Part shown: positions 1 through 9,211 of the stretch, piece by piece | Layout of the letters: each line of letters opens with the position of its first letter | How positions within the stretch are numbered: position 1 is the stretch's first letter | Assembly: GCA_044350805.1 (NCBI GenBank) | Contig: JBILGU010000016.1 | Location: 1 to 64,000 of the forward strand | Length of the DNA: 64,000 nt | Direction of reading: 5' to 3' | Origin: UBA6136 sp044350805 | GTDB lineage: Bacteria > Pseudomonadota > Gammaproteobacteria > Methylococcales > Methylococcaceae | The notes under the pieces: model-generated | Told to the model about the DNA's origin: nothing | Databases searched by the model: none | Seen by the model: the letters and a program-made list of their open reading frames with translations, nothing else | Position numbers and translations under genes: made by a program

Positions 1-81
1 CGAAGGGAGCAATTCCGAGGATCTGTCAGGGGCCCGATGAAGCGCGAACCGAGAGCCTAAAATCGTCCAAGATCATGCCAA

Positions 82-1845
82 CTAAGGCATGGAAGCCGAG
101 GGCGGAATGATAGGCGCGGATTCCAACGGCCTTGAGAAGCCCCCTTCCATGAGCATTTCTGCAAAGGCGCCTTGCGCGGCAACCAGTTGATCGAAGCTCC
201 CTTGCTCCACCATGCGACCCTGATCCAGAACAATGATCTGGTCGGCGTGTGAGACCGTTGATAGCCGGTGTGCAATGACAAAAGTGGTTCGGCCTTTCTT
301 GAGCACATCGAGGGCACGCTGAATTCTGGCCTCGGTCCAGGTATCGAGGGCACTGGTCGCCTCATCCAGAATGAGTAAGGGAGACTTTTTGAGGAGCGCT
401 CGTGCGATGGCGATGCGTTGACGTTCTCCTCCTGAAAGATGCCCTCCTTGTTCTCCAATCACAAAGTCATAGCCCCCCGGTTTTCTCAGAATAAAGTCCT
501 CCGCCTCGGCCTTTTGGGCTGCGTCATGGATCTCCGCCTCGGTGGCCTCGGGCCGGCCGACCCGGATATTCTCGAGAATGCTTCGGTTGAAGAGCCCCGC
601 ATCCTGGAAGACCACGGAAATGGCGTGACGGAGGGAAGGCCGTTGCACTGCGTGAATGTCCTGACCGTCAATCAGGATTCGGCCGCTGTCGATCTCGAGG
701 AGCCGCTCCAAAAGAAGCAGGGTCGTGGTTTTTCCAGACCCGGTTTTTCCGACCAAGGCAACGGTTTGTCCTGGGGGGACTTCAAAATCAAGTTCGAAGA
801 CCCCCTGCGGGGATCCTGGATAGCGAAAGGACACCTTTTCAAAACGAACACGTCCGTCGGTGACCTTCAGTTCGGGTTTGTCCGCTTCCTCCAGGGACGG
901 CGAGGTGTGCTCGAAGAGGTCAAGGAAGCTTCGAATGGTCGGCATCTGGCTGAAGATGCGAACCGTGAAACTCGACAATTGGTCGAGCTTCCCGATCAGC
1001 AAGCTGGCAAAGCCGACAAAACTCACGATTTCGCCAAGACTGATCTTTCCCTCTGCCGAAAGGTAAGCCCCGGTGCCAAAGATCGCGACCATGGCCAGGG
1101 TTGCTGAGGCCCGGGTCAACACGGTCAGAACGGCCCACCAGGTCAGGACCGGATACTGGACCTCAAGCAGTTCTCGCATCAGCGATCTGATGGAAGCCAC
1201 CTCCACCTGGACTCGCTCAAATCCCTGAACGACGGTGATGTTTCCGATGACATCCCCGACCTGACCAAAGACACCCGAGTTGTAACTCTCGACCGCCTGC
1301 TGGCCGGATTGGCTTTTCCGGACGACGAGGATATTGGCGAGGGTGTAGAACGTTGCAAGGAGCCCCAGAATTCCGGCCAGTTGAGTCTGCATGTGAATGG
1401 CCGTCGGGATCAGAAAAGCAATGCTGACCAGCGCGGCCAAATGTTCCCTGAGAAATGTGAGCCACATCCAGAACAAGGCATCACTGCCTGCCAGGAGGAT
1501 CCTGACGGTGCTGCCGCTTTCGCCTTGCCTTTGCGAGGGAAGGGTCATGACGCTTTCGAAGGCATCGGCAAGGACAGAGAGCCGAAGACGATGGGAAAGC
1601 CGATCAGCAGCCATGGCGACAAGAACGCCGGCCCCCATGCCAAACAAGCCGAGACCTGCCCAGAGCGCGATCAGATCCCGTGCTGCCTGACCTTTGGAGA
1701 GCGCATCCACAACGCGACCGAAGAGGACCGGTTCCGCCAGTTGAATCAGACCGAGGGTGATGTTGGCCATGACTAAAAGCGTGGCCAGCCCTTTTTCGGG
1801 AGCCAGAAGCCCCAGTGCTCTGAGGTAGGTTCTGATCAGTTCCAC
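82..1845 (-). CDS. NdvA-like glucan ABC exporter, fused permease and ATPase
   Basis: Half-transporter of the type that exports polysaccharide or beta-glucan across the inner membrane. The first ~310 residues of 587 are an ABC transmembrane domain. The C-terminal nucleotide-binding domain is complete: Walker A GKTGSGKTT near residue 365, signature LSGGERQR, Walker B LLILDEATSALD and H-loop IAHRLS. The N-terminus resembles the NdvA/ChvA cyclic beta-1,2-glucan exporter group. It is the last gene of the nhaD-pga-trkH run, 39 bases after trkH. Its place after the PNAG synthesis genes suggests a role in envelope polysaccharide, but the substrate cannot be read from sequence. A lipid A or peptide exporter of the same fold is the alternative. 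The 81 bases to its right end in the window (1-81) show no gene. Confidence 0.8.
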   Translation of the reverse strand: MELIRTYLRALGLLAPEKGLATLLVMANITLGLIQLAEPVLFGRVVDALSKGQAARDLIALWAGLGLFGMGAGVLVAMAADRLSHRLRLSVLADAFESVMTLPSQRQGESGSTVRILLAGSDALFWMWLTFLREHLAALVSIAFLIPTAIHMQTQLAGILGLLATFYTLANILVVRKSQSGQQAVESYNSGVFGQVGDVIGNITVVQGFERVQVEVASIRSLMRELLEVQYPVLTWWAVLTVLTRASATLAMVAIFGTGAYLSAEGKISLGEIVSFVGFASLLIGKLDQLSSFTVRIFSQMPTIRSFLDLFEHTSPSLEEADKPELKVTDGRVRFEKVSFRYPGSPQGVFELDFEVPPGQTVALVGKTGSGKTTTLLLLERLLEIDSGRILIDGQDIHAVQRPSLRHAISVVFQDAGLFNRSILENIRVGRPEATEAEIHDAAQKAEAEDFILRKPGGYDFVIGEQGGHLSGGERQRIAIARALLKKSPLLILDEATSALDTWTEARIQRALDVLKKGRTTFVIAHRLSTVSHADQIIVLDQGRMVEQGSFDQLVAAQGAFAEMLMEGGFSRPLESAPIIPPSASMP

Positions 1846-1884
1846 GGAATCTTTTTTCGCCGAGACGCAGCGTGGCGCAATGAT

Positions 1885-3342
1885 TTAACGACGCCAGAAT
1901 GCAGGCGTCAGAAGAATCAGGGCCGTAAAGATTTCCATCCGGCCGAGGAACATGGCCAGGGTGCATACCCAAGTCTGGACATCGGTCAGAGCCGCGTAAT
2001 TGGTGGTCGGGCCGACCTCGCCCAGACCGGGGCCTGCATTGTTGAGGCAGGCGAGGATGGCTGAAAAGGCGGAGAAAGGATCGAGCCCCGTGAGGACCAG
2101 AACCAAGGTCAGGATCACGATGGTCGCAAAGTAGGCAAAGATGAAACCAAGGACTGAAAGGGTGATCCTGGAGCTGATGACTTGTCCCCCCAGCTTGAGC
2201 GGATTGACCGCGGTGGGGTGTGTCAGAAGAAACATCTGAAGGAGGCTCTGCTTCCAGAGGATCAGGGTGCGCATCATCTTGATGCCACCCCCGGTAGAGC
2301 CCGTGCAGGCTGCAATACAGCTCAGGAGAAGCATCCAGAGAGGGGCGAAAAGAGGCCATTCATTGTAGTTTTCACTCGAAAATCCACAGTCGGTGGCGAT
2401 GGAAACCACATTGAATGCGGCATGTCGCAGATTGGCGCCGAAGGTTGGATAGGTGCCTACATGCCAGAGAATCAGTCCCACGCCGAGGGCGCTTCCAAGA
2501 ACCAGAACCAGATAGGGCAAGGCCTCCATATCGCGGCCATAGGCTTCGAGGCTTTTTTCCCGAAAGGCGGTGAAATGGGTTGCAAAGTTCATCCCGGCCA
2601 GCAACATGAAGACAATCAGCACCGTTTCAATTTCCGCAGAATGGAAATACCCCACACTGGCATCATGGGTCGAAAACCCGCCGAGGCTCATGGTGGCAAA
2701 GGCGTGACAAATGGCATCGAACCAATCCATGCCGGCGGATTTGAGGGCGATACTGCAGGCCAACGTGATGAGGGCGTAGGTCACCCAGAGATTCTTTGCT
2801 GTCTCGGTGATTCTTGGCGTCAGTCGGCTGTCTTTCATGGGGCCTGGAATTTCTGCCACATAGAGCTGACGGCCACCAACGCCCAGAATGGGGAGAATGG
2901 CGACCGCCAGAACGATGATCCCCATGCCGCCGAGCCAGTTGAGTTCGTGGCGCCAGAGGTTGATGGCGGGAGGAAGGTAGTCGAGGTTGCTAAGAATCGT
3001 GGCCCCGGTTGTTGAAAGCCCAGACATGGACTCAAAGTAGGCATCAGTGAATCCCAGGCCCTCGATGTAGGCAAGGAGTGGAAGCGTTGAAACACTGGCC
3101 ATGCCGACCCAGGTCACGAAGACCAGGATGAAACCGTCTCGTGCCTTCAACTCGACCTGGAACTGTCGCGTCAGCGCCCAGAGAACGAGCCCGGACCCGA
3201 GGGTTAAGACCATGTCGAAAAGGAAGATTTCGAGGGTCCCATCGTCATAGAGGAGGGAGGTCAGAATGGGCAAAAGGTAGGTCAGGCTGTAGATGATCAG
3301 CATCAGCCCGAAAATCCGAAGATGTGTGAGGAGACGTCTCAT
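1885..3342 (-). CDS. trkH: Trk-type potassium uptake membrane subunit TrkH
   Basis: Inner-membrane K+ channel-like subunit of the Trk system, 485 residues, the usual length. The four pore-loop repeats of the family are visible, for example SMSGLSTTGAT near residue 105, ATMSLGGFST, and TDCGFSSEN and CLNNAGPGLGEVG toward the C-terminus, each with the conserved filter glycine. The start codon overlaps the stop of pgaD by four bases (ATGA), so translation is probably coupled to the PNAG genes. TrkA, the NAD-binding regulatory subunit, is not in the window. Placement of a K+ importer inside a polysaccharide operon is unusual. Confidence 0.93.
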   Translation of the reverse strand: MRRLLTHLRIFGLMLIIYSLTYLLPILTSLLYDDGTLEIFLFDMVLTLGSGLVLWALTRQFQVELKARDGFILVFVTWVGMASVSTLPLLAYIEGLGFTDAYFESMSGLSTTGATILSNLDYLPPAINLWRHELNWLGGMGIIVLAVAILPILGVGGRQLYVAEIPGPMKDSRLTPRITETAKNLWVTYALITLACSIALKSAGMDWFDAICHAFATMSLGGFSTHDASVGYFHSAEIETVLIVFMLLAGMNFATHFTAFREKSLEAYGRDMEALPYLVLVLGSALGVGLILWHVGTYPTFGANLRHAAFNVVSIATDCGFSSENYNEWPLFAPLWMLLLSCIAACTGSTGGGIKMMRTLILWKQSLLQMFLLTHPTAVNPLKLGGQVISSRITLSVLGFIFAYFATIVILTLVLVLTGLDPFSAFSAILACLNNAGPGLGEVGPTTNYAALTDVQTWVCTLAMFLGRMEIFTALILLTPAFWRR

Positions 3343-3800
3343 GGGTCTATCCCCGAACGATCCAGCGCAGAGGCCTCGGTAATGACGCCCAGCGCATCAA
3401 AGTGCACGGTGAGATTTCTGATAGAACGGGCTTTACTCACACTCTGAGGCGCCAATGCAAGGGCTTCAGGGATCTCGTTGAGAAGGTGCTTTGCACTGCT
3501 CAAGGGGGCTTTGGGTTTCAGAAGATTGCGAATGAAAGTCCAGATCGTCCAGATCAGGAGAATTCCGAGAATCGTCAGACCATAGAGCTGCAATAAGTCG
3601 ATCAGGCTCTTGTAGCCCCCGAACCAACGAACCTCCGCAGAGAATTTTCGGACCCCCAGAAGCCATCCGCTCAAGGACACGAGAGGCACCAGAAAATAGA
3701 TCCAAAGTGACCAGCAGGCCAAAGACACGAACCAGGATCCAAGCCTTTGCGTCAGGCTCTGGAGGTGCGGGAGCTCAATAATCAGGTCTTCCTGCTTCAT
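3339..3800 (-). CDS. pgaD: PgaD-like PNAG synthesis accessory membrane protein
   Basis: Small inner-membrane protein of 153 residues with two hydrophobic segments (about residues 25-50 and 75-95) and a cytoplasmic tail. In Escherichia coli PgaD binds PgaC and is needed for c-di-GMP-stimulated PNAG polymerisation. Sequence identity to PgaD is low, as is usual for this family, so the call rests on topology, length and position directly after pgaC. The start at 3800 overlaps the pgaC stop as ATGA, and its own stop overlaps trkH in the same way. A longer reading frame opens upstream but lies wholly inside pgaC. Confidence 0.72.
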   Translation of the reverse strand: MKQEDLIIELPHLQSLTQRLGSWFVSLACWSLWIYFLVPLVSLSGWLLGVRKFSAEVRWFGGYKSLIDLLQLYGLTILGILLIWTIWTFIRNLLKPKAPLSSAKHLLNEIPEALALAPQSVSKARSIRNLTVHFDALGVITEASALDRSGIDP

Positions 3801-5164
3801 CGCTGGCGGAGCCCCCGATCCAAAGTAACCCAGACCGCACGTTGCCCCCGTTTCTTCCTGATCGCCCGGAAAAAGCCATTTACGGTAGTGCCCACATTGA
3901 TCAGCCAGTAAACGATGGGATACCAGATCATCCAGTAATAGTAGCGAGCCAATCCCCCGGTCTTCCTCTCGTAGCGGGCGTCGATGAAAAGGCTGACGCC
4001 GAACTGAATCAGGCAGGTAATGCTCAGCAGCATGCTGGTCCAACTCGGTGATAGATCCTCAAGCCGTTCCCGGTGAGTTTCGTGGAAGAGCTCCATGGGC
4101 AGGAAGATCAGGGTCGCAAAGACCAGAAAAGACCAACTGATGCTGATGACCGATTCCAGATAGAGCAACCACATGCCTCGGGAACGCCATCGCCACATCG
4201 CCCCAAAATAACGAATGAGCACTTCAACGCCGCCTTGGGCCCATCGGGTGCGCTGCTTCCACAGTCCCTGAAGGGTTTCAGGCATCAGCACCCAGCAAAG
4301 GGCCCGGGGTTCGAAACGGATGGTCCACCCGGCCAGCTGGAGTTTCCAACTGATGTCGATATCCTCGGTCACCATGTCGGGGCTCCAGTAGCCCACATCG
4401 GCAAGGGCCGACTTCCTGAAGGCTCCAATGACGCCAGAGATCGTGAAAATCCGGCCATAGAGTCTTTGGGCTCGTTTGATCATGCCCACAATGGCCGAGA
4501 ACTCGCCCACCTGAACCCGTCCCAGAAGCGTTGAGCGGTTTCGAATTCTGGGGTTGCCGGTCACAGCGCCGACATCCGGATGCTTGATGAAGTGCCTGAC
4601 GAGCCAGAGGATGGCGTCTGGAGCCAAGAGTGCGTCGCCGTCGATACAGACGAGATAATCGCTGTCTGTCAGAAGGGCTGCAGTCCGAAGACCGACCGCT
4701 TTGCCTTGATTGCTGGCGAGATTAATGATCCTGAGGGTCGGGTAGGTCTCGCAAAGCTCCTGAAGGATTTCGAGGGTGTTGTCCCGACTTCCATCATTGA
4801 TCGCCAGAATGTCGAAGTTGGGATAGTTCTGGCCCGCACAAAATGCGATGGTTTCTCTGACGTTGTCGGCTTCGTTGTAACAGGGAACCAGGATTGAGAC
4901 CTTTGGGGCTTCGCTGGGGACGGGGGGGTCCAGAACATCCCCGGCTTTGCGCCGCTCATGACGCCAAAAATAAACAACGGCTCCAATCATCCAGACATAC
5001 GCCATGAAGAGCGGGTAATAGAACATGAACCGCGCCAGGGCGTCATCGATTAACGACCATTCAGGGCGAGTAATCAGCGTTTCCAGGGACCCATGTTCGA
5101 GGAAACTGCCGAGGAGGCTTTGAATGCGGGTGGTCCAATCCTCCATGGAGGGGTCGAGCTTCAT
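3797..5164 (-). CDS. pgaC: Poly-beta-1,6-N-acetylglucosamine synthase
   Basis: Processive GT2 glycosyltransferase of the inner membrane that polymerises UDP-GlcNAc into poly-beta-1,6-GlcNAc (455 residues). Hallmarks seen: VPCYNEADN and INDGSRDNT for nucleotide binding, the acceptor-side motif CIDGDALL, TEDIDISWKL (catalytic TED) and the QRTRWAQGG motif of processive synthases. Hydrophobic segments flank the catalytic domain at about residues 45-65 and 300-420. It follows pgaB by seven bases and overlaps pgaD. The activity normally depends on c-di-GMP acting through PgaC-PgaD; a PilZ-like gene lies at 11408 but no link can be shown. Confidence 0.93.
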   Translation of the reverse strand: MKLDPSMEDWTTRIQSLLGSFLEHGSLETLITRPEWSLIDDALARFMFYYPLFMAYVWMIGAVVYFWRHERRKAGDVLDPPVPSEAPKVSILVPCYNEADNVRETIAFCAGQNYPNFDILAINDGSRDNTLEILQELCETYPTLRIINLASNQGKAVGLRTAALLTDSDYLVCIDGDALLAPDAILWLVRHFIKHPDVGAVTGNPRIRNRSTLLGRVQVGEFSAIVGMIKRAQRLYGRIFTISGVIGAFRKSALADVGYWSPDMVTEDIDISWKLQLAGWTIRFEPRALCWVLMPETLQGLWKQRTRWAQGGVEVLIRYFGAMWRWRSRGMWLLYLESVISISWSFLVFATLIFLPMELFHETHRERLEDLSPSWTSMLLSITCLIQFGVSLFIDARYERKTGGLARYYYWMIWYPIVYWLINVGTTVNGFFRAIRKKRGQRAVWVTLDRGLRQR

Positions 5165-5171
5165 TTAGGAT

Positions 5172-7106
5172 TTAGGGTGTTACTTCAACCGCAAAGACCT
5201 GGTTCAGGGTGCTGAGTGCAGGCTGGTCCGAAAAAACATTATCGGGATAGTAACCCAGATGTCGCGCACCGGCTTTCCTGAGGAGGCTGATCTGACTTTT
5301 GAAGGTTTCCATGGGAATGGGCTTTTGGGTATTCCAGTCGACGGTCTGAAGTTCAAACACCATTTTTTCAAAACCGTGGGGCTGTTGCCCGACTTTTTGG
5401 GCGAGTTGCTGTAGCCAGGCCGCGGGTTTTTCAGCTTTTTCCATGAAAGGCATGGCCTCGATGGCGACATAGTCGTAGTGCGCCAAAAAAGCAGGGAGCG
5501 ATTGGGCATACCACTCCTCGCTTTCAGGCTGCATGACGGGCAGGGCGTAGAGATTGCGTACTGTCTTCAGGTAAGGTCTGAAGACTTTTGCCCGTTCGGT
5601 CAGATAGTCGGTGTATTGCGTCATTAACTCGGTCTTATGCCTCGCCCAGGCCATTCGCATTTTAGGCGTGCCATGGAGCGCCTTGAAGTCTGACGGCAAT
5701 CCCCAGACCTCCTGGGTAAAGCGCAGTGCCCTAGGAGACACATCCTCATAGTCCGAGAGAATGCCATCATCGTGGAAAAGAATGCCATCGAAGGAGGCGA
5801 ATTTTGCAACATCCTCGAAAAGATCCCCAACCCAGCGGCGACCCTCGGGGCTAAACGGCGAAATCCGGCTGTAGATATGCGATGGAACCCTTGGGCGGCC
5901 ATCGCGCCACTCCATGACCCGCCAATCATCAGAGACATCCGCTTTATAGGCCATCATCGGCATCCAGGCGTAAACCTTGACGCCTGCACGGGTCTTAAGT
6001 TGCCAGGCCACCCGGTTGAATAGATCGGCCTTCACCGGGAGATGACGGTTGGGGAAATAGAGTGCATCAGCATTGCCGTCACCATCCGGATCCGAGTAGG
6101 CCTGAAGGTAAACCGTATTGGCTCCACTGGCTCTGACTCTCTCGATGACAGCACCAAGATTGCGTTCTGTCTGTTCAGGATCGCGGTCATGGATGTAGTC
6201 CATGTCGAGGTGAATCACGCGCAGTGGACGGTCTGCCCGAAGGCCTTCGACGATTGCCGCAAATTGTTTTTCATTCGGGTCATCGGCGATCAAAAGGCGA
6301 TGCATGGCTCGAAGGTCAGCCAGGGTATTGAGGCCGTCCCATAAGGCCATGGTATGGGGCATGCCGGCATCACGCGATGCTTCAAGCAACCATTCGTTGT
6401 ATTCCCCAAAGGGCCAGACCATGACCCGGGGCCTAACGCCCGCATGCTGCCAGATGAAGTTGGCGCTCTGGGCAACGGCCGTGCTGATCCGCTGACGATA
6501 TTCCTCATCGTCTTCGTATTGGCGAAGATCGGCATCAAAGCCGTGGGTGGTTGCGGCCGCTTGCTCATTCCCCTGGGGGTTTGAAGGGATGCCGTGATGC
6601 AGGTCGTAGCTATGGGATGCGACCTCGACCAGGCCTGAGTCGACCAACTCACGCACTTGAGCCCAACTCAGCAGTGTTTTGCCCTGAGGGCGCTCTGCTG
6701 CAGTTTCAGATTCCATCCACGTGCCGACCAGTGCCACCACAGCGGAGTAATGATATTTCTTCAGAAGGGGGAAAACACGGCTATGGAAGCTTTCATAGCC
6801 ATCATCGAAGGTCAGGAGTATTGCTTTTTCCGGGAGGGCCTTGCCCCCCTTGGAGGCATTGACAATGTCCTGATAGCTGACCACATGGTATCCAGACCTC
6901 TTGAGCCAGGCGAAATGGCTTTCAAGGTGATCCTGACAGACCGCAACCCGATCAAACGGAGGAACACGTTCTTCTTCAGGAATGATGTCGTGATAGTTGA
7001 GGGTGATGAAGGTGTTGCCCGCCGCCAGCACGGGTGAGGCCTGCCACAAGGCAAGGCTGGCAACGGTGAAAAGGACCGCGCGTAGACCCATGGCTATAGA
7101 TCTCAT
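5172..7106 (-). CDS. pgaB: PNAG N-deacetylase and glycoside hydrolase PgaB
   Basis: Periplasmic enzyme that partly deacetylates PNAG before export and cleaves the polymer. Residues 1-30 form a signal peptide ending near VLAAG. A NodB-type polysaccharide deacetylase domain follows with TFDDGY (Asp101, Asp102) and metal ligands in HSYDLHH (His166, His171). From about residue 315 the C-terminal PgaB hydrolase domain begins (VIHLDMDYIHD, VYAWMPMMAY). I chose the start at 7106 because it gives a proper signal peptide; a start at 7151 would overlap nhaD by 17 bases and 7091 is also possible. There is no lipobox, unlike E. coli PgaB. The outer-membrane porin gene pgaA is absent from this cluster. 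Confidence 0.9.
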   Translation of the reverse strand: MRSIAMGLRAVLFTVASLALWQASPVLAAGNTFITLNYHDIIPEEERVPPFDRVAVCQDHLESHFAWLKRSGYHVVSYQDIVNASKGGKALPEKAILLTFDDGYESFHSRVFPLLKKYHYSAVVALVGTWMESETAAERPQGKTLLSWAQVRELVDSGLVEVASHSYDLHHGIPSNPQGNEQAAATTHGFDADLRQYEDDEEYRQRISTAVAQSANFIWQHAGVRPRVMVWPFGEYNEWLLEASRDAGMPHTMALWDGLNTLADLRAMHRLLIADDPNEKQFAAIVEGLRADRPLRVIHLDMDYIHDRDPEQTERNLGAVIERVRASGANTVYLQAYSDPDGDGNADALYFPNRHLPVKADLFNRVAWQLKTRAGVKVYAWMPMMAYKADVSDDWRVMEWRDGRPRVPSHIYSRISPFSPEGRRWVGDLFEDVAKFASFDGILFHDDGILSDYEDVSPRALRFTQEVWGLPSDFKALHGTPKMRMAWARHKTELMTQYTDYLTERAKVFRPYLKTVRNLYALPVMQPESEEWYAQSLPAFLAHYDYVAIEAMPFMEKAEKPAAWLQQLAQKVGQQPHGFEKMVFELQTVDWNTQKPIPMETFKSQISLLRKAGARHLGYYPDNVFSDQPALSTLNQVFAVEVTP

Positions 7107-7134
7107 CGGGGGCACCCCCAGTTCTCGGATAGCG

Positions 7135-8589
7135 TCAGAAATACCGACCATTCAGAAGGAAATGCGTCACGATGCTACCCACATACCCCAGAGCAATCAC
7201 CGGACTCCATTTGAGATGTGACATAAAGGAGTACTTCCCTTCCATTTGACCGAGCAAGCCCACACCCGCTGCAGATCCGATGGCTAGAAGGCTTCCCCCG
7301 ACGCCCGCGGTCAAGGTCACAAGGAGCCACTGGCCATGACTGATGTCCGGTGCCATGGTCAAAACCGCATACATGATCGTGCCGTTATCGATAAAGGCCG
7401 AAACGATCCCCACCAGAATGTTTGCCCAGGTCGCGCCAAGATCCTGGTAGAGCGCGTGTGAGGCGACATGAAGGTAACCCAGATAGCTCAGTCCCCCTAC
7501 ACTCACCATCACCCCATAGAAAAAGAGCAGGGTGTCCCATTCCAACCGTGAGACGTTGTGGAAGACATCGAAAAAGAGGCCATCTTCCGATTTGATCGGC
7601 GCTGCGGATTCGTCTTGAAGGCTGCTGTCGAGTGCCGCCTCCGTAATGTCCGTATCCAGAACGTTTTCCTTGTGCCGGGAACTGTAAAGGTAATAGAAAT
7701 AAAAGCTGAGATAGGATAGACCAGCCAGCATTCCAGCCGCTGGGGGAAGGTCCAGAAAGTTTTCAAAGCAGACCGCAGTCAGGATCGTGAGCAGGAAGAG
7801 AAACACGATCCCCATGGCGCCACGGCGCATGGGTTTAGCCGCTTCAGGTGCACTGGGCGCGCCTTTGGGAACCCAGAAGTGCATGATGCTTGCCGGCAGG
7901 ACGAAATTGACAACGGCCGGGATGAAGAGCGCAAAGAAGCTGGTGAAGGGAACCACTTCCTTTTGCCAGACCAAAAGGGTCGTGATGTCACCAAACGGGC
8001 TGAATGAACCCCCGGCATTGGTTGCAACGACGACATTGACGCAGGCTACGCTGATGAATTTGTTGTTTTTTCTTCCCATGGCCATGAGCACAGCCCCCAT
8101 CAGGAGGGAGGTCGTCAGATTGTTCAGAACGGACGACATGAAAAAGGCCAGGGTTCCAGTGACCCAAAAGAGCTTGCGATAGCCAAATTTTCTGCCCAGC
8201 AGCCACACTCTCAGGTTTTCAAAGACACCCCGCTGCTCCATCGCATTGAGGTAGGTCATGGACACCAGAATGAAGAGAAAAAGCTCTGCATACCCCTCAA
8301 GGCTGGCTCTGAATGCCTGACCGGAATGGGCTCCCAGACCCATGCGTGTGTACACGGTTGCAATCAGTACCCAGATCAAGCTTGCAGCAAAGACCATGGG
8401 CTTGGATTTGCGGAGCTGCGTGCTTTCTTCGAGCATCGCCAGAATGTAAGCGAGGAAAAAAATCGCCAAAGCCCCATAGCCGATCCAGCTTCGGGTCAGA
8501 TCCAGTTTGGGTTCGATCGCTTCAGCAAGGCAATAGCTCGGCAGGCCTAGAATTAGGAGCAGGGGGAGATAGCGAAAGAAAAGTTTCAT
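7135..8589 (-). CDS. nhaD: NhaD-type sodium/proton antiporter
   Basis: Inner-membrane Na+/H+ antiporter of the ion transporter superfamily, 484 residues with about 11-13 hydrophobic segments. Family features include the early EEST motif after the second segment, NNLTTSLLMGAVLMA, ANAGGSFSPFGDITTLLVW and the C-terminal SAFIDNGTIMYAVL and SAAGVGLLGQMEGKYSF stretches. NhaD proteins exchange Na+ or Li+ for protons, mostly at alkaline pH or high salt. A cleavable signal sequence may precede residue 23. It is the first gene of the run that continues through pgaBCD-trkH, with its stop only 28 bases before the chosen pgaB start. Confidence 0.92.
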   Translation of the reverse strand: MKLFFRYLPLLLILGLPSYCLAEAIEPKLDLTRSWIGYGALAIFFLAYILAMLEESTQLRKSKPMVFAASLIWVLIATVYTRMGLGAHSGQAFRASLEGYAELFLFILVSMTYLNAMEQRGVFENLRVWLLGRKFGYRKLFWVTGTLAFFMSSVLNNLTTSLLMGAVLMAMGRKNNKFISVACVNVVVATNAGGSFSPFGDITTLLVWQKEVVPFTSFFALFIPAVVNFVLPASIMHFWVPKGAPSAPEAAKPMRRGAMGIVFLFLLTILTAVCFENFLDLPPAAGMLAGLSYLSFYFYYLYSSRHKENVLDTDITEAALDSSLQDESAAPIKSEDGLFFDVFHNVSRLEWDTLLFFYGVMVSVGGLSYLGYLHVASHALYQDLGATWANILVGIVSAFIDNGTIMYAVLTMAPDISHGQWLLVTLTAGVGGSLLAIGSAAGVGLLGQMEGKYSFMSHLKWSPVIALGYVGSIVTHFLLNGRYF

Positions 8590-8686
8590 GGTCTGACTAG
8601 CGTTCCAATAGGCTGATGATCAACTGGGACAGACAAGTCTGACCGCCGTTCCCTGCTTCAGATCAAGACGAAATCATACGCGAGAA

Positions 8687-8716
8687 GGCATGCATTCGTT
8701 AGAGCGAATGCATGCC
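8687..8716. repeat. Perfect 12-bp inverted repeat
   Basis: GGCATGCATTCG and its exact reverse complement are separated by six bases (8699-8704). It lies between the lipoprotein stop (8734) and nhaD (8589), both on the minus strand. Neither side carries a T-run, so it is not a classical intrinsic terminator. It may end the lipoprotein transcript by another route or stabilise its 3' end. Confidence 0.8.
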
Positions 8717-8733
8717 GATCCGGCGTAAGCCGA

Positions 8734-9189
8734 TTACTCTGGGTCGTAGGCCGGACGCCCCATGCTGTTCGGATTGGTGAAGGCCGAGATCCCGCTGTTT
8801 CCCCAAGGACCGGAAGGGCCCCATTGGGCTTGCTCGTTTTCGCCGATCTCATGAATCAGAGTGTTCTGATTGGATCGTTGCATGTCGACGGCCAGTTTTT
8901 GGAGCTTCTGCATTTCCTGCTCGCGACCCACATAAAGGCAGCTACATACGACGGGGTCCGGATACATGAAATACACGGTTCCACCCATGGGAAGGCGAGC
9001 GATTTTACCCGGAGGCAGTTTGGTCAGGAGGTCCTGTCGTTCCTTGGTATCGGCAAGGAGAATCTTGAAGCCAGCCTCATGGAGCTGAAACTCCATGTTT
9101 CGGGCGGAGGATTCGGCAATCTCATGCTTGATTCCGGCGCAGCCTGTAAAGAACAGCGCTGCGACCAAATAAAGAGCTCGATGGTTCAT
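8734..9189 (-). CDS. Predicted outer-membrane lipoprotein of unknown function
   Basis: Exported lipoprotein of 151 residues. The N-terminus is a short signal peptide with lipobox FTGC at residues 14-17, which fixes the start at 9189; an upstream extension would bury the signal. The mature part has an amphipathic helix, a segment GGTVYFMYPDPVVCSCLYVG with a Cys-x-Cys pair, and a proline/glycine-rich tail. Short proteobacterial proteins with a YxYPDP-type stretch and CxC are often annotated as hypothetical lipoproteins. I recognise no function. The next gene on the same strand upstream is the flavoprotein at 9212, 22 bases away, so the two may be co-transcribed. Confidence 0.75.
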   Translation of the reverse strand: MNHRALYLVAALFFTGCAGIKHEIAESSARNMEFQLHEAGFKILLADTKERQDLLTKLPPGKIARLPMGGTVYFMYPDPVVCSCLYVGREQEMQKLQKLAVDMQRSNQNTLIHEIGENEQAQWGPSGPWGNSGISAFTNPNSMGRPAYDPE

Positions 9190-9211
9190 GGGGGGCCTTA
9201 CACGTTGGATG

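Noticed and set aside
439..1107. 222-codon plus-strand frame inside the NdvA-like ABC gene
   Set aside because: Antisense shadow over the Walker motifs of a real gene.
2182..3015. 277-codon plus-strand frame inside trkH
   Set aside because: Antisense shadow of a well-conserved membrane protein; translated sequence is low in hydrophobic pattern and has no family features.
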